Shown: positions 28,085 through 37,235, counted from the first letter of the stretch. The stretch is DNA of 64,000 nt from Maribacter sp. MJ134 (GCF_003970695.1 NZ_CP034570.1:3658001-3722000), one strand, 5' to 3'. Translations and numbers: made by a program. The notes: generated by a model from the letters alone, not told the origin.

Positions 28085-29956
28085 ATGCGCCAAACCATTT
28101 TTATTTTCTTTTGTCTGGTGGCCTTGGCCAGTACATCCTGTAAAAACGAAATTCAAAAACCCTTGCATCAAAAAATGGAAAGAAAAAATAAAGTGGTTGT
28201 TTACCAGGTTTTTACAAGGCTATTTGGTAATAACAATACGAACAACAAGCCTTGGGGAACCATTGAGGAGAACGGGGTAGGTAAGTTTGATGACTTTTCC
28301 CTTCATGCGTTGCAAGAAATCAAGGAGCTGGGAATTACACATATGTGGTATACCGGTGTTCCGCATCATGCAGTTATAAATGATTATACCGCCATCGGTA
28401 TTTCTAACGATGACCCGGATGTAGTCAAGGGAAGGGCGGGTTCACCATATGCCGTTAAGGATTATTATAACGTTAATCCTGACTTGGCCGTAGACCCCGG
28501 TAATAGGCTTCAGGAATTTAAAAACTTGGTAACCCGTACACATGCCACCGGTATGAAGGTTATCATAGATATTGTTCCAAACCATGTTGCCAGAGGTTAC
28601 GAGGGAAAAACCAATCCTACCGGGGTAACCGATTTTGGAGCCAACGACGATACCACCTTGGAGTACCACCGAGATAATAACTTTTATTATATTCCAGGGG
28701 AAGAATTTAAGGTTCCCGAATGGAAGGATGGTTATTTGCCTTTAGGCGGAGAAGAACATCGCTTGGCAGATTCCAAATATACCGAAGTGCCGGCCAAATG
28801 GACAGGGAATGGCTCTAGACTGGCACAGCCAGATATGAACGATTGGTATGAAACGGTACGGATTAACTACGGGGTGCGCCCAGATGGCTCTTATGATTTT
28901 GATTCGCTTCCAGAGGACTTTGCACAAAAGGGAATCGCGGAACACGCTGCGTTTTGGAAGGAAAAATCGGTTCCAAGTTCTTGGATAAAATTCAGGGATA
29001 TTGCGTTGTACTGGTTAGATTTTGGAGTAGATGGCTTTAGATATGACATGGCCGAAATGGTGCCGGTTGAGTTTTGGAGCTACATGAACTCTAGCATAAA
29101 AATGAAGAATCCGAATGCTTTTCTTATGGCAGAGGTATATAATCCTGACCTATATAGAGCCTATATTAAAAAAGGTAAAATGGATTATCTATATGACAAG
29201 GTAGAACTTTACGATAGTATAAAGCACATTATGAAAGGCTACGGGTGGACGGATCATATACCCGTTGTTCAAAAAGGTTTGGAAGATATAGAGCATCATA
29301 TGCTTCATTTTTTAGAGAACCATGATGAGCAGCGCATTGCTAGTCCGGATTTTGTGGGCGAGGCTAAAACGGCTAAACCGGCCATGGTAGTTTCCGCCAC
29401 CATTAGCACATCGCCTACCATGATTTACTTTGGTCAGGAAGTGGGGGAACCTGGAGCGGAAAACGCTGGTTTTGGCAGCCCAACGAGAACCTCGATTTTT
29501 GATTATATCGGTGTACCCCATTTTCAGAGATGGGTCAATGAAAAAAAGTTCGATGGGGGTCAGTTAAGTGATGCAGAAAAGGAACTACGAGATTTTTACA
29601 AGCGTCTACTGAACTTCACTATAGAAAGTGAAGCCCTTATGGGAAAATATCGTGAGATACATTTCTACAATAAGGAGCATACGGACAATTATAATCACCG
29701 GGTGCTGTCCTATGTGCGTTGGAGTGAGAAGGAAAAATTGGTAGTGGTATCTAATTTTGACGCGCACGAAAATCATACTTTTCAACTTAAGATTCCATCG
29801 GAAATAATTAGCGAATGGAAATTGAAGAACGGAACTTATAAACTAGTGGACGGTCTGTACGGTTTCAGCCAAGAATTAAGGGTTGTAGATGGTGTAGGAA
29901 ATATCGATGTGCATTTAAATCCATTAGAATCTTATATTTTTGAATTGAAAAATTAG
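28085..29956 (+). CDS. GH13 alpha-amylase-family lipoprotein
   Basis: A 623-residue lipoprotein (signal MRQTIFIFFCLVALASTSC). The GH13 barrel regions are all present: DIVPNHVARG (region I), GFRYDMAEM with nucleophile Asp321 (region II), AEVYNPDL with acid/base Glu350 (region III), and LENHDEQR with Asp414 (region IV). A C-terminal all-beta domain follows. It would hydrolyse alpha-1,4 glucans or maltodextrins in the periplasm or on the surface, feeding SusCD and the phosphorylase. It begins 11 bases after the GH65 stop, so it is co-transcribed. A starch-binding module is not obvious. Exact specificity (endo-amylase, maltogenic or glucosidase) cannot be read. Confidence 0.9.
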   Translation: MRQTIFIFFCLVALASTSCKNEIQKPLHQKMERKNKVVVYQVFTRLFGNNNTNNKPWGTIEENGVGKFDDFSLHALQEIKELGITHMWYTGVPHHAVINDYTAIGISNDDPDVVKGRAGSPYAVKDYYNVNPDLAVDPGNRLQEFKNLVTRTHATGMKVIIDIVPNHVARGYEGKTNPTGVTDFGANDDTTLEYHRDNNFYYIPGEEFKVPEWKDGYLPLGGEEHRLADSKYTEVPAKWTGNGSRLAQPDMNDWYETVRINYGVRPDGSYDFDSLPEDFAQKGIAEHAAFWKEKSVPSSWIKFRDIALYWLDFGVDGFRYDMAEMVPVEFWSYMNSSIKMKNPNAFLMAEVYNPDLYRAYIKKGKMDYLYDKVELYDSIKHIMKGYGWTDHIPVVQKGLEDIEHHMLHFLENHDEQRIASPDFVGEAKTAKPAMVVSATISTSPTMIYFGQEVGEPGAENAGFGSPTRTSIFDYIGVPHFQRWVNEKKFDGGQLSDAEKELRDFYKRLLNFTIESEALMGKYREIHFYNKEHTDNYNHRVLSYVRWSEKEKLVVVSNFDAHENHTFQLKIPSEIISEWKLKNGTYKLVDGLYGFSQELRVVDGVGNIDVHLNPLESYIFELKN

Positions 29957-29960
29957 AAAA

Positions 29961-30704
29961 ATGTTTAAAAAGATTTCAATTTTAGCAGTATTCATTCTAA
30001 TAACGGCTTGCGATATGAAAAAACCTTTGGTAATTGGTCATAGGGGAGCAATGGGTCATGAAACTGAAAATAGTTTAGCATCTATTCAAAAAGCACTGGA
30101 TTTGGGGGTAGACATGATAGAGATCGATGTCTTCCAAATTTCCAGTGGTGAGATTGTCGTGTTTCACGATGAAATGGTAGATAGGCTTACCAATGGCCCA
30201 GGAAAAATAGAAGAATATAATATCTACGATTTAAAAAGGTTAACCCTGGATGGAGGACATAAGATACCCATGCTTCAAGATGTATTGAAGTTGATAGACA
30301 ATAAAGTGGCCCTTAATATTGAGTTAAAGGGGGCGAATACGTCGGACAGGGTAAACTTTATTATGGATTATTACATCAAACAAAAGAATTGGTCTCCTGA
30401 AAATTTTATCATTTCTAGTTTCAATTGGGAAGAGTTACGCACTATGCGTAAACTGAATGATGAGGTAGCGATAGCGGTTCTGACAGAGGAAAATCCTATT
30501 GATGCCATTCCCATAGCGAAGGAACTTAATGCGGTAGCCATAAATCCCTATTTCAAAAACCTGGATTTAGAAGTTGTTAACGAAATACGAGATGCCGGGT
30601 TTAAAATATATACATGGACGGTTAATGAACCCGCTGATATAGATGCCATGAAGCGAATTAGCGTAGACGGGATTATTACCAATTTCCCGGAAAGGGTTCA
30701 GTAA
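29961..30704 (+). CDS. Glycerophosphodiester phosphodiesterase lipoprotein
   Basis: A 247-residue GDPD-family protein with a short lipoprotein signal (VFILITAC). Catalytic motifs visible are GHRGAMGHETENSLAS (HR and E-N), IEIDVFQ, VVFHDE, NIELKG and the C-terminal YTWTVNEPADIDAM and DGIITNFP. It hydrolyses glycerophosphodiesters to glycerol 3-phosphate and an alcohol, and the signal places it in the periplasm. It begins 4 bases after the amylase stop and overlaps the next gene by one base (TAATG), so it is transcribed with the maltose operon although its chemistry is unrelated. Confidence 0.9.
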   Translation: MFKKISILAVFILITACDMKKPLVIGHRGAMGHETENSLASIQKALDLGVDMIEIDVFQISSGEIVVFHDEMVDRLTNGPGKIEEYNIYDLKRLTLDGGHKIPMLQDVLKLIDNKVALNIELKGANTSDRVNFIMDYYIKQKNWSPENFIISSFNWEELRTMRKLNDEVAIAVLTEENPIDAIPIAKELNAVAINPYFKNLDLEVVNEIRDAGFKIYTWTVNEPADIDAMKRISVDGIITNFPERVQ

Positions 30705-31969
30705 TGTATGATGTTCTCATAGTTGGTGGTGGTGCGGCAGGTTTCTATGCAGCACTCCATGTCGCTGAACACCTTCCTAAAAACAAGGTGGCCATACTCG
30801 AAAGGGGGAATGAAGTGCTTTCGAAAGTAAAAGTTTCCGGAGGTGGCCGTTGTAATGTTACCCATGCCGAGTTTGACCCAAAAGAACTTTCCAAGAACTA
30901 TCCCAGAGGAGAGAAAGAACTTTTAGGTCCTTTTCATACCTACGCCAGCGGAGATACCATCACTTTCTTTGAAGAAAGAGGAATTGCATTGAAGATAGAA
31001 GAGGATGGCCGTATGTTTCCGGTAACGGATTCTTCACAGACCATCATTGACTGTTTTTTGTCCGAAGCAAAGCGATTAGGGGTAGCTATAAATTATAAGA
31101 GTCCAGTAGTAGGCATCACGGCAGAAAAAGAGCATTGGCTGGTAAAGACTAAAAATGCCAGTTTCAAATCCAAGAAAATTATTATGGCCACGGGAAGTAA
31201 CCCTAAAGTATGGGACCTGTTAGGTAATTTAGGTCATACCATTATCACTCCTGTACCCTCTTTGTTCACGTTTAACATACAGGATAAAAGAATTGCCGAT
31301 ATTCCTGGCTTAAGTACTGCTGCTGAGGTTCATGTTTTGGAAAGCAGTACGGGAAAGGGAAACTTATACGGCAAGAAAAATAGAGAGGCCGTACTTACCT
31401 CGGAAGGCCCTTTACTCATAACACACTGGGGAATGAGTGGACCGGCCATCTTAAAACTATCCGCGTGGGGTGCCAGAATTTTAAAAAACTACAACTATAA
31501 TTTTAAGATTCAGGTCAACTGGGTTCCAGAGTATCATAAGGAGGGACTTTTGGGACTGTTCATGGAGGTAAAAAAAGTAGAACGTAAAACAGTTTTACGA
31601 ACAAAAGTAGTAGATATCCCCAAGAGGTTGTGGGTAAATCTAGTACGGGCGTCTGGGATAGCTGATTCGGACACATGGCCAGATGTCTCTAAAATACAGC
31701 TTCAAAATTTGGCGGAGCAATTAACCAACGGAATTTATCAGGTTACTGGCAAGAGCACCTTTAAAGAAGAGTTTGTTACTGCCGGCGGCATTGATTTAAA
31801 GGAAATCAACTTTAAGACCTATGAGAGTAAAGTAATTCCTAATCTGTATTTCGCTGGAGAAATAATGAATATAGACGCCATCACCGGAGGCTTTAATTTT
31901 CAGAATGCTTGGACCTCGGGCTATATGGCGGCACAAGGAATAATTGCTGAATTAGCGAATGACGAATAA
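30704..31969 (+). CDS. NAD(P)/FAD-dependent oxidoreductase, BaiN/HI0933 family
   Basis: A 421-residue flavoprotein. The N-terminal FAD motif DVLIVGGGAAGFYAAL is followed by the family signature KVKVSGGGRCNVTH, EEDGRMFPV, IIMATGSNPKVWDL and a C-terminal GGFNFQNAWTSGYMAA. A signature ITHWGMSGPAILKLS is in the middle. These HI0933/YhiN-type proteins are widespread cytoplasmic flavoproteins of uncertain substrate. The name BaiN comes from a bile-acid operon homologue, and no such role is implied here. The start overlaps the GDPD stop by one base. The DUF1697 gene follows after 2 bases. Confidence 0.9.
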   Translation: MYDVLIVGGGAAGFYAALHVAEHLPKNKVAILERGNEVLSKVKVSGGGRCNVTHAEFDPKELSKNYPRGEKELLGPFHTYASGDTITFFEERGIALKIEEDGRMFPVTDSSQTIIDCFLSEAKRLGVAINYKSPVVGITAEKEHWLVKTKNASFKSKKIIMATGSNPKVWDLLGNLGHTIITPVPSLFTFNIQDKRIADIPGLSTAAEVHVLESSTGKGNLYGKKNREAVLTSEGPLLITHWGMSGPAILKLSAWGARILKNYNYNFKIQVNWVPEYHKEGLLGLFMEVKKVERKTVLRTKVVDIPKRLWVNLVRASGIADSDTWPDVSKIQLQNLAEQLTNGIYQVTGKSTFKEEFVTAGGIDLKEINFKTYESKVIPNLYFAGEIMNIDAITGGFNFQNAWTSGYMAAQGIIAELANDE

Positions 31970-31971
31970 AT

Positions 31972-32511
31972 ATGGAGAAGTATATCGCTTTTTTAAGAGG
32001 AATCAATGTTGGAGGTCACAAGAAAGTACCCATGGCAAAACTTAGGGAAGTGCTGGATGTTACTGGTTTTCATGAGGTAAGAACATATATTCAGAGCGGT
32101 AATATTGTATTTAAATGCCCAGAGAAATCCGTCAGCGAATTAGAGCAAATCATTAAAAAGACCATTGAGGATAGTTTCGGTTTTAGAGTTCCGACTTTAG
32201 TAAAATCTCTTGATGAAGTTCAAAAAATCATAGATGATAACCCCTTTACAACTTCAGAATATTTAGAAACTAACAGCGTTTATTTTACACTCCTTTTTGA
32301 TGTTCCGTCGGGGGAACAGATACGTTCTTTTGAATCGGTTACCTACCCGAATGAAGAATTCAAGATTTCCGATAGCTGCGTGTATCTTCTTTGTAAAAAG
32401 GGATATGGCAACGCAAAGTTGAACAACAACCTTATAGAACGCAAATTGAGAGTTACCGCCACAGCAAGGAACTACCGCACCATGAACAAGCTTTTGGAAC
32501 TGGCCTCCTAA
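31972..32511 (+). CDS. DUF1697 family protein
   Basis: A 179-residue cytoplasmic protein with the DUF1697 signature: YIAFLRGINVGGHKKVPMAK at the N-terminus, TYIQSGNIVF, and a C-terminal TARNYRTMNKLLELA. Length matches the family. The function is unknown and no catalytic residues are evident. It is the last gene of the plus-strand run that begins with lacI and is followed by a 7-bp tandem repeat and the convergent tspO gene. No convincing terminator separates them. Confidence 0.88.
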   Translation: MEKYIAFLRGINVGGHKKVPMAKLREVLDVTGFHEVRTYIQSGNIVFKCPEKSVSELEQIIKKTIEDSFGFRVPTLVKSLDEVQKIIDDNPFTTSEYLETNSVYFTLLFDVPSGEQIRSFESVTYPNEEFKISDSCVYLLCKKGYGNAKLNNNLIERKLRVTATARNYRTMNKLLELAS

Positions 32512-32559
32512 AAAAAATCTTTCTTTACTTTTAGGAACAAGAAAATAGTATTTTTTACC

Positions 32560-32650
32560 TACTACCTACTACCTACTACCTACTACCTACTACCTACTAC
32601 CTACTACCTACTACCTACTACCTACTACCTACTACCTACTGCCTACTGCC
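32560..32650. repeat. Heptanucleotide tandem repeat (TACTACC)n
   Basis: Eleven perfect TACTACC units (32560-32636) are followed by two TACTGCC variants, and a partial TACC precedes them. The array lies between the convergent DUF1697 and tspO stops. All three plus-strand frames are open across it; the minus strand has TAG stops. A period of 7 would make copy-number change frameshifting in a coding region, but no gene reads through. It looks like a slippage-prone microsatellite. Confidence 0.95.
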
Positions 32651-32659
32651 CACCGACCA

Positions 32660-33133
32660 TCAATTAAGCTCCCATATTTTATAGTTAAGGAGCGTGGCAA
32701 AACATACCCATAATAGATAAGGAATCAATAAAATGGCCGCCAACTTGCTCACTACTTTAAACCATTTAATGGTTAAAATAAGCATAATCAAGAGTGCAAT
32801 GATTACCCAAAGTGCATAAAACGGACTTTTGAGTCCAAAAAATACGATACTCCACAGAGCATTTAACAATAACTGAAAACCAAAATGATAAAGTCCCGTT
32901 TTTACATATTTATGGTGGAAACCCTTTCCCCAGACCCATCCCGCAGCGATGCCCATGAGTATGTAAAGTGTGGTCCAAACTGGTGCAAATATCCAATTGG
33001 GCGGATTAAAACTTGGTTTGTTCAGGGTTAAATACCAGTCATTAACAGAGCTCTGCGTTGCAAAACTGGCAAGAAACCCAATAACTAGGCAAAGGGTAAC
33101 GGAGATAACGATATAGACTAGTTTCTTTTTCAA
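32660..33133 (-). CDS. tspO: TspO/MBR-family tryptophan-rich sensory protein
   Basis: A 157-residue five-helix membrane protein. It carries the family motifs [20 protein letters not shown] and [30 protein letters not shown] and a final LNYKIWELN. TspO binds porphyrins and related ligands in the membrane, with roles in stress or pigment regulation. The start is TTG; no in-frame ATG precedes the N-terminal helix before an upstream stop. It is divergent from mvaD with 80 bases between, and is not in an obvious operon. No photolyase or carotenoid gene, its frequent neighbour in marine bacteria, is next to it. Confidence 0.9.
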   Translation of the reverse strand: MKKKLVYIVISVTLCLVIGFLASFATQSSVNDWYLTLNKPSFNPPNWIFAPVWTTLYILMGIAAGWVWGKGFHHKYVKTGLYHFGFQLLLNALWSIVFFGLKSPFYALWVIIALLIMLILTIKWFKVVSKLAAILLIPYLLWVCFATLLNYKIWELN

Positions 33134-33189
33134 TGCTGAGCAGTTTAGGTCTAAAATAAGGAATTATTTCAATTGATGTAGCTAAAAAC

Positions 33190-33197
33190 TATCTTTG
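33190..33197 (+). promoter_or_regulatory. -7 promoter box of the mevalonate cluster
   Basis: TATCTTTG is an exact TAnnTTTG match ending 16 bases before the mvaD start, suggesting a very short leader. The only TTG upstream (33173) is 14 bases away, shorter than usual, so the -33 element is weak. Confidence 0.5.
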
Positions 33198-33213
33198 CGC
33201 AAATACTGTTTTA

Positions 33214-34314
33214 ATGACCGAAAAAGATTTTGTGCCTTCAGCATATCACAATTTAAAAGAAGAAGGTGTAGTTGGTTTTAAATCCCCGAGTAATATAGCT
33301 TTAGTGAAGTACTGGGGAAAGAAGGAGAATCAGATTCCGGCGAACCCGTCCATTAGTTTCACCCTAGATGCCTGTGCCACCAAAACCATTCTTACTTACA
33401 GTAAACTGGAAAAACGGGCAACGAGCTTTTCTTTTGATTTAATTTTTGAAGGAAAGCCAAAACCTAGCTTTACTCCTAAGATTACGACTTTTTTTAGTCG
33501 TATTGTAAACTATGTACCGTTTTTGTTGGACTATCATTTTGTAATTGAAACTTCCAATTCTTTTCCCCATAGCAGCGGTATCGCCTCATCCGCAAGCGGT
33601 ATGTCTGCGCTTGCACTTTGCTTAATGGAAATAGAGAAAGAACTGAATCCAGAAATATCAGACGCTCATTTTGTGCAAAAAGCATCGTTTTTGTCCCGAT
33701 TAGGTTCAGGTAGTGCCTGTAGAAGTATTCAGGGAGATATCGTGCAATGGGGAAACCATACCGATACGGATGGAAGCTCCGACTTATACGGCATAAAGTA
33801 TCCCTACGAGGTACATAAAATATTCAGGAACTATCACGACACCATCCTTTTGGTGGACAAAGGAGAAAAACAGGTAAGCAGTACGGTAGGTCATGATTTA
33901 ATGCACAATCATCCATTTGCTCGTCAACGCTTTGCACAGGCCCATGAGAATTTAACAAAACTCAAGTCGGTCTTTAAGGAGGGAGACCTTAAGGAATTCA
34001 TTAAAATTGTAGAGAGCGAAGCACTTACCCTACATGCCATGATGATGACAAGCCATCCTTATTTTATTTTAATGAAACCGAATACTTTAGAGATTATAAA
34101 TAAAATCTGGTCGTTTCGGGAACGTTCTGGTACACACGTTTGCTTTACCTTGGATGCTGGCGCTAATGTTCATGTTTTATATCCCGAAAACGAAAAAGAA
34201 GAAGTCTATCAATTTATTAAGAATGAGTTAGTTGTATACTGTCAAAACCAACAGTATATTTGTGATAGAATTGGTTTTGGAGCCAAAAGAATAAACGTAG
34301 GCTTGGATAATTAA
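33214..34314 (+). CDS. mvaD: Diphosphomevalonate decarboxylase
   Basis: A 366-residue GHMP-superfamily enzyme converting diphosphomevalonate to isopentenyl diphosphate with ATP. Seen are the N-terminal PSNIALVKYWGKKE, NPSISFTLDA, the phosphate loop FPHSSGIASSASGMSALAL and the RLGSGSACRSIQGD segment, and a C-terminal FTLDAGANVHVLYP. Length is near the bacterial norm with a short N-terminal extension. It begins the cluster mvaD, mevalonate-kinase-like gene, UbiA prenyltransferase, nitrilase, typical of Flavobacteriaceae, which make isoprenoids by the mevalonate route. A TAnnTTTG box lies just upstream. Confidence 0.92.
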   Translation: MTEKDFVPSAYHNLKEEGVVGFKSPSNIALVKYWGKKENQIPANPSISFTLDACATKTILTYSKLEKRATSFSFDLIFEGKPKPSFTPKITTFFSRIVNYVPFLLDYHFVIETSNSFPHSSGIASSASGMSALALCLMEIEKELNPEISDAHFVQKASFLSRLGSGSACRSIQGDIVQWGNHTDTDGSSDLYGIKYPYEVHKIFRNYHDTILLVDKGEKQVSSTVGHDLMHNHPFARQRFAQAHENLTKLKSVFKEGDLKEFIKIVESEALTLHAMMMTSHPYFILMKPNTLEIINKIWSFRERSGTHVCFTLDAGANVHVLYPENEKEEVYQFIKNELVVYCQNQQYICDRIGFGAKRINVGLDN

Positions 34315-34411
34315 AAACAAGAATTTACGTTCTTTGTTGAACCGTTTAACCGATTTGTTCAACTAATTTAGAATAGTTGATTATATTTAGTTATTATTTT
34401 AGATATCAAGA

Positions 34412-35350
34412 ATGAAAGGACCATTATTTTACTCTAAAATACTTCTTTTTGGAGAGTATGGAATTATTAAGGACTCCAAAGGACTTTCTATACCTTATAA
34501 TTTTTTCAAGGGAGCCCTGAAAATGGACGATAATACATCGGAGAAAGCGCAACAATCCAATATGGCGCTGAGCCGTTTTGCCGAGTATTTAGATAAGCTT
34601 ACAAAAGAACAACCAGAGTTGGTGTCTTTTAATGTAAAGGAGTTAAAGGAAGATATTGCCAAAGGCATGTATTTTGACAGTTCTATACCTCAAGGTTACG
34701 GAGTAGGTAGTAGTGGTGCTTTGGTAGCCGCTATTTATGATAAATATGCCAATGATAAGATTACGGTATTAGAAAATCTTACCAGGAAAAAATTACTTAA
34801 GCTAAAAACGATTTTTGGGAATATGGAATCTTTTTTCCACGGAAAATCATCTGGCTTAGACCCCTTGAACAGTTACCTTAGCTTACCTATACTTATTAAT
34901 TCAAAAGATAACATAGAGTCTACCAGTATTCCTACGCAAAATGCGAAAGGTAAAGGGGCCGTTTTTCTTTTGGATAGTGGGTCAACCGGTGAGACCGCTC
35001 CGATGGTGCAGCTTTTTATGGAACAGATGAAGAGTGAAGGTTTTAGGAATATGCTTAAAAATCAGTTTATAAAACATACCGATGCCTGCGTAGAAGATTT
35101 TGTCAATGGTAATGTAAAATCCCTTTTTGGAAATCTGAAACAGTTGTCAAACGTAGTTTTGGATAACTTTAAACCTATGATTCCCGCTAAGTTTCACGAA
35201 CTGTGGAAACAGGGCATAGACAGTAACGAATATTACTTAAAATTATGTGGTTCTGGCGGCGGCGGTTACATCCTTGGTTTTACAGAAGATTTGGCCAAGG
35301 CCAAGAAGGCATTAAAAGACTATAAATTAGAGGTGGTTTACAACTTCTAG
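34412..35350 (+). CDS. GHMP-family kinase, probable mevalonate kinase
   Basis: A 312-residue GHMP kinase. The N-terminal YSKILLFGEYGIIKDSKGLS is typical of mevalonate kinases, followed by the phosphate loop IPQGYGVGSSGALVAAIYD, FFHGKSSGLDPLNSYLSLP with the catalytic Asp, and a C-terminal LCGSGGGGYILGF. It would phosphorylate mevalonate in the cytoplasm. The gene is between mvaD and the UbiA prenyltransferase. Phosphomevalonate kinase, also needed, is not in the window, so assignment as mevalonate kinase rather than phosphomevalonate kinase is likely, not certain. The 97-bp gap before it holds a GTTGAAC/GTTCAAC inverted repeat at 34336-34363 but no exact promoter box. Confidence 0.85.
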   Translation: MKGPLFYSKILLFGEYGIIKDSKGLSIPYNFFKGALKMDDNTSEKAQQSNMALSRFAEYLDKLTKEQPELVSFNVKELKEDIAKGMYFDSSIPQGYGVGSSGALVAAIYDKYANDKITVLENLTRKKLLKLKTIFGNMESFFHGKSSGLDPLNSYLSLPILINSKDNIESTSIPTQNAKGKGAVFLLDSGSTGETAPMVQLFMEQMKSEGFRNMLKNQFIKHTDACVEDFVNGNVKSLFGNLKQLSNVVLDNFKPMIPAKFHELWKQGIDSNEYYLKLCGSGGGGYILGFTEDLAKAKKALKDYKLEVVYNF

Positions 35351-35364
35351 GACGCATCCATTCC

Positions 35365-36270
35365 ATGTTTAGTAGAAAAAACAAACTCTTACTTCTTAAA
35401 GTGTTGAGTCTGTTTTCTGTGGTACGTGGTTATAACGTTCTGATTATAGCCCTAGCGCAGTATTTAGCTTCCATTTATATACTGGCACCAAAATTACCGC
35501 TAGGCAGGGTTATTTTGGACATCAATCTCTTGGTCATCGTCTTGGCTTCTACCTTAGTCATCGCAAGCGGCTATATCATTAATAATTTTTACGATGCCGA
35601 AAAGGACCTGATCAACAAACCCAGGAAGAGTATGTTGGATAGGCTGGTGAGTCAGCGTTTTAAATTAACCACCTACTTTGTATTGAACTTTCTTGCGGTA
35701 TTCGCGGCGAGCTATGTTTCTTTTAGGGCCGTATTGTTCTTCTCGGCCTACATCTTCGGTATCTGGTTCTATTCTCATAAGCTAAAAAAAGTGCCCTTTG
35801 TCGGAAATTTTGTCTCTGCAACCCTTGCTATTACACCTTTTTTTGCTGTTTTTGTATACTACAAGAATTTTGAAAATGTAATTTTTGTTCATGCCGTTTT
35901 CCTATTTCTGCTGATACTATCACGGGAGATGATAAAGGATTTGGAGAATATTTCTGGAGATTTGGCTCAGAACTATAGAACAATTCCCATTATTTATGGT
36001 GTTAGAACCTCTAAATTCTTAATAGCGGCCTTAATTCTATTGACGCTGATACCATCATTGCTTCTTATCTTTAAGTTCGATATTGGCTATATGCATTATT
36101 ATTTTGCAGTTTGTGTGGCTCTTTTGTTACTCTTTCTGTTATTATTGCTAAAAGCTACGACCAAAAAGCATTACGTCTGGTTACATAATATTTTGAAGTT
36201 GATTATTGTTGCAGGTGTTTTTAGTATTCTTTTAATCGATATTGATTTGGTTTTAAATCGGATTTTATAA
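35365..36270 (+). CDS. UbiA-family prenyltransferase, probable geranylgeranylglycerol-phosphate type
   Basis: A 301-residue membrane protein with about eight transmembrane segments. The first Asp-rich motif reads INNFYDAEKDLINKPRK (N-x3-D-x3-D) and the second is LSREMIKDLENISGD (D-x3-D-like). UbiA enzymes transfer a prenyl chain within the membrane. Flavobacterial members at this position are usually called geranylgeranylglycerol-phosphate geranylgeranyltransferases, after archaeal lipid enzymes, but no ether-lipid role is established in these bacteria to my knowledge. The neighbours mvaD and the GHMP kinase supply isoprenoid precursors. The stop overlaps the nitrilase start by one base (TAATG). 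Confidence 0.82.
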   Translation: MFSRKNKLLLLKVLSLFSVVRGYNVLIIALAQYLASIYILAPKLPLGRVILDINLLVIVLASTLVIASGYIINNFYDAEKDLINKPRKSMLDRLVSQRFKLTTYFVLNFLAVFAASYVSFRAVLFFSAYIFGIWFYSHKLKKVPFVGNFVSATLAITPFFAVFVYYKNFENVIFVHAVFLFLLILSREMIKDLENISGDLAQNYRTIPIIYGVRTSKFLIAALILLTLIPSLLLIFKFDIGYMHYYFAVCVALLLLFLLLLLKATTKKHYVWLHNILKLIIVAGVFSILLIDIDLVLNRIL

Positions 36271-37220
36271 TGGAACATATATTAAAAGTAGCATTGGCTC
36301 AAATTGCTCCGGTTTGGCTTAATAAAAAAGCTACCTTGGAGAAAATAGAGGCCACTATAAAAGAGGCCGCAAAAGAAAAAGCAGAACTCGTAGTCTTCGG
36401 GGAAGCCTTGCTACCCGGTTATCCGTTTTGGTTAGCCTTAACAGAGGGCGCATCCTGGGATAAGAAAATAAATAAAGAACTCCATGCACATTATGTTAGA
36501 AATTCCGTACAGATAGAGGCGGGAGAATTAGAAACGGTACAAACCCTTGCAAAAGAAAACAATATTGCCATTTATCTAGGGATGATGGAACGTGCTCAAA
36601 ATCGCGGAGGCCATAGTATCTATGCCTCCTTAGTATATATAGACCAGCAGGGGGCCATAAAATCGGTCCATAGAAAGTTGCAGCCCACTTATGACGAACG
36701 ACTCACATGGGCGCCGGGTGATGGAAACGGACTACAGGTACACGCACTAAAACAATTTACGGTGGGCGGTTTAAACTGTTGGGAAAACTGGATGCCGCTT
36801 CCCAGAACCGCACTTTATGGGCAGGGAGAAAATTTACATGTAGCCGTTTGGCCCGGGAGTGAGCATAATACAAAAGATATTACAAGGTTCATTGCACGGG
36901 AGTCTAGAAGTTATGTAATTTCAGTTTCTTCCTTAATGTCTAAAACCGATTTTCCGGAGGACACGCTGCATCTTAATACCATTCTAGAAAAGGCACCTAA
37001 AATATTGGCAAACGGAGGTTCGTGTATTGCTGGCCCTGATGGGGAATGGATCGTTGAGCCGGTGTTACATGAAGAAGGATTGATTTATCATGAATTGGAT
37101 TTTAATCGTGTCTACGAAGAACGGCAGAATTTTGATGCCGTTGGGCATTACTCTAGACCAGATGTCACCAAACTTACCGTAAATCGTGAACGCCAATCTA
37201 CGGTCGAATTCGAAGATTGA
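36270..37220 (+). CDS. Nitrilase-superfamily carbon-nitrogen hydrolase
   Basis: A 316-residue cytoplasmic enzyme with the Glu-Lys-Cys triad: Glu45 in FGEALLPGYPFW, Lys136 in HRKLQPTYDE and Cys170 in GGLNCWENW. The GYPFW and NCWENWMPL segments resemble true nitrilases more than amidases, so hydrolysis of an organic nitrile to acid and ammonia is likely. The C-terminal end, HYSRPDVTKLTVNR, is also nitrilase-like. It overlaps the prenyltransferase gene by one base and is thus coupled to the isoprenoid cluster, for no clear biochemical reason. The natural substrate is unknown. Confidence 0.85.
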   Translation: MEHILKVALAQIAPVWLNKKATLEKIEATIKEAAKEKAELVVFGEALLPGYPFWLALTEGASWDKKINKELHAHYVRNSVQIEAGELETVQTLAKENNIAIYLGMMERAQNRGGHSIYASLVYIDQQGAIKSVHRKLQPTYDERLTWAPGDGNGLQVHALKQFTVGGLNCWENWMPLPRTALYGQGENLHVAVWPGSEHNTKDITRFIARESRSYVISVSSLMSKTDFPEDTLHLNTILEKAPKILANGGSCIAGPDGEWIVEPVLHEEGLIYHELDFNRVYEERQNFDAVGHYSRPDVTKLTVNRERQSTVEFED

Positions 37221-37235
37221 TTTAGTTAGGTAGTA

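Noticed and set aside
32560..32650. Possible CRISPR array
   Set aside because: Unit length is 7 bp without spacers; it is a simple tandem repeat.
34336..34363. GTTGAAC/GTTCAAC inverted repeat before the GHMP kinase
   Set aside because: Arms of 7 bp with a 14-base spacer and no linked promoter box; could be chance, so not scored as a finding.
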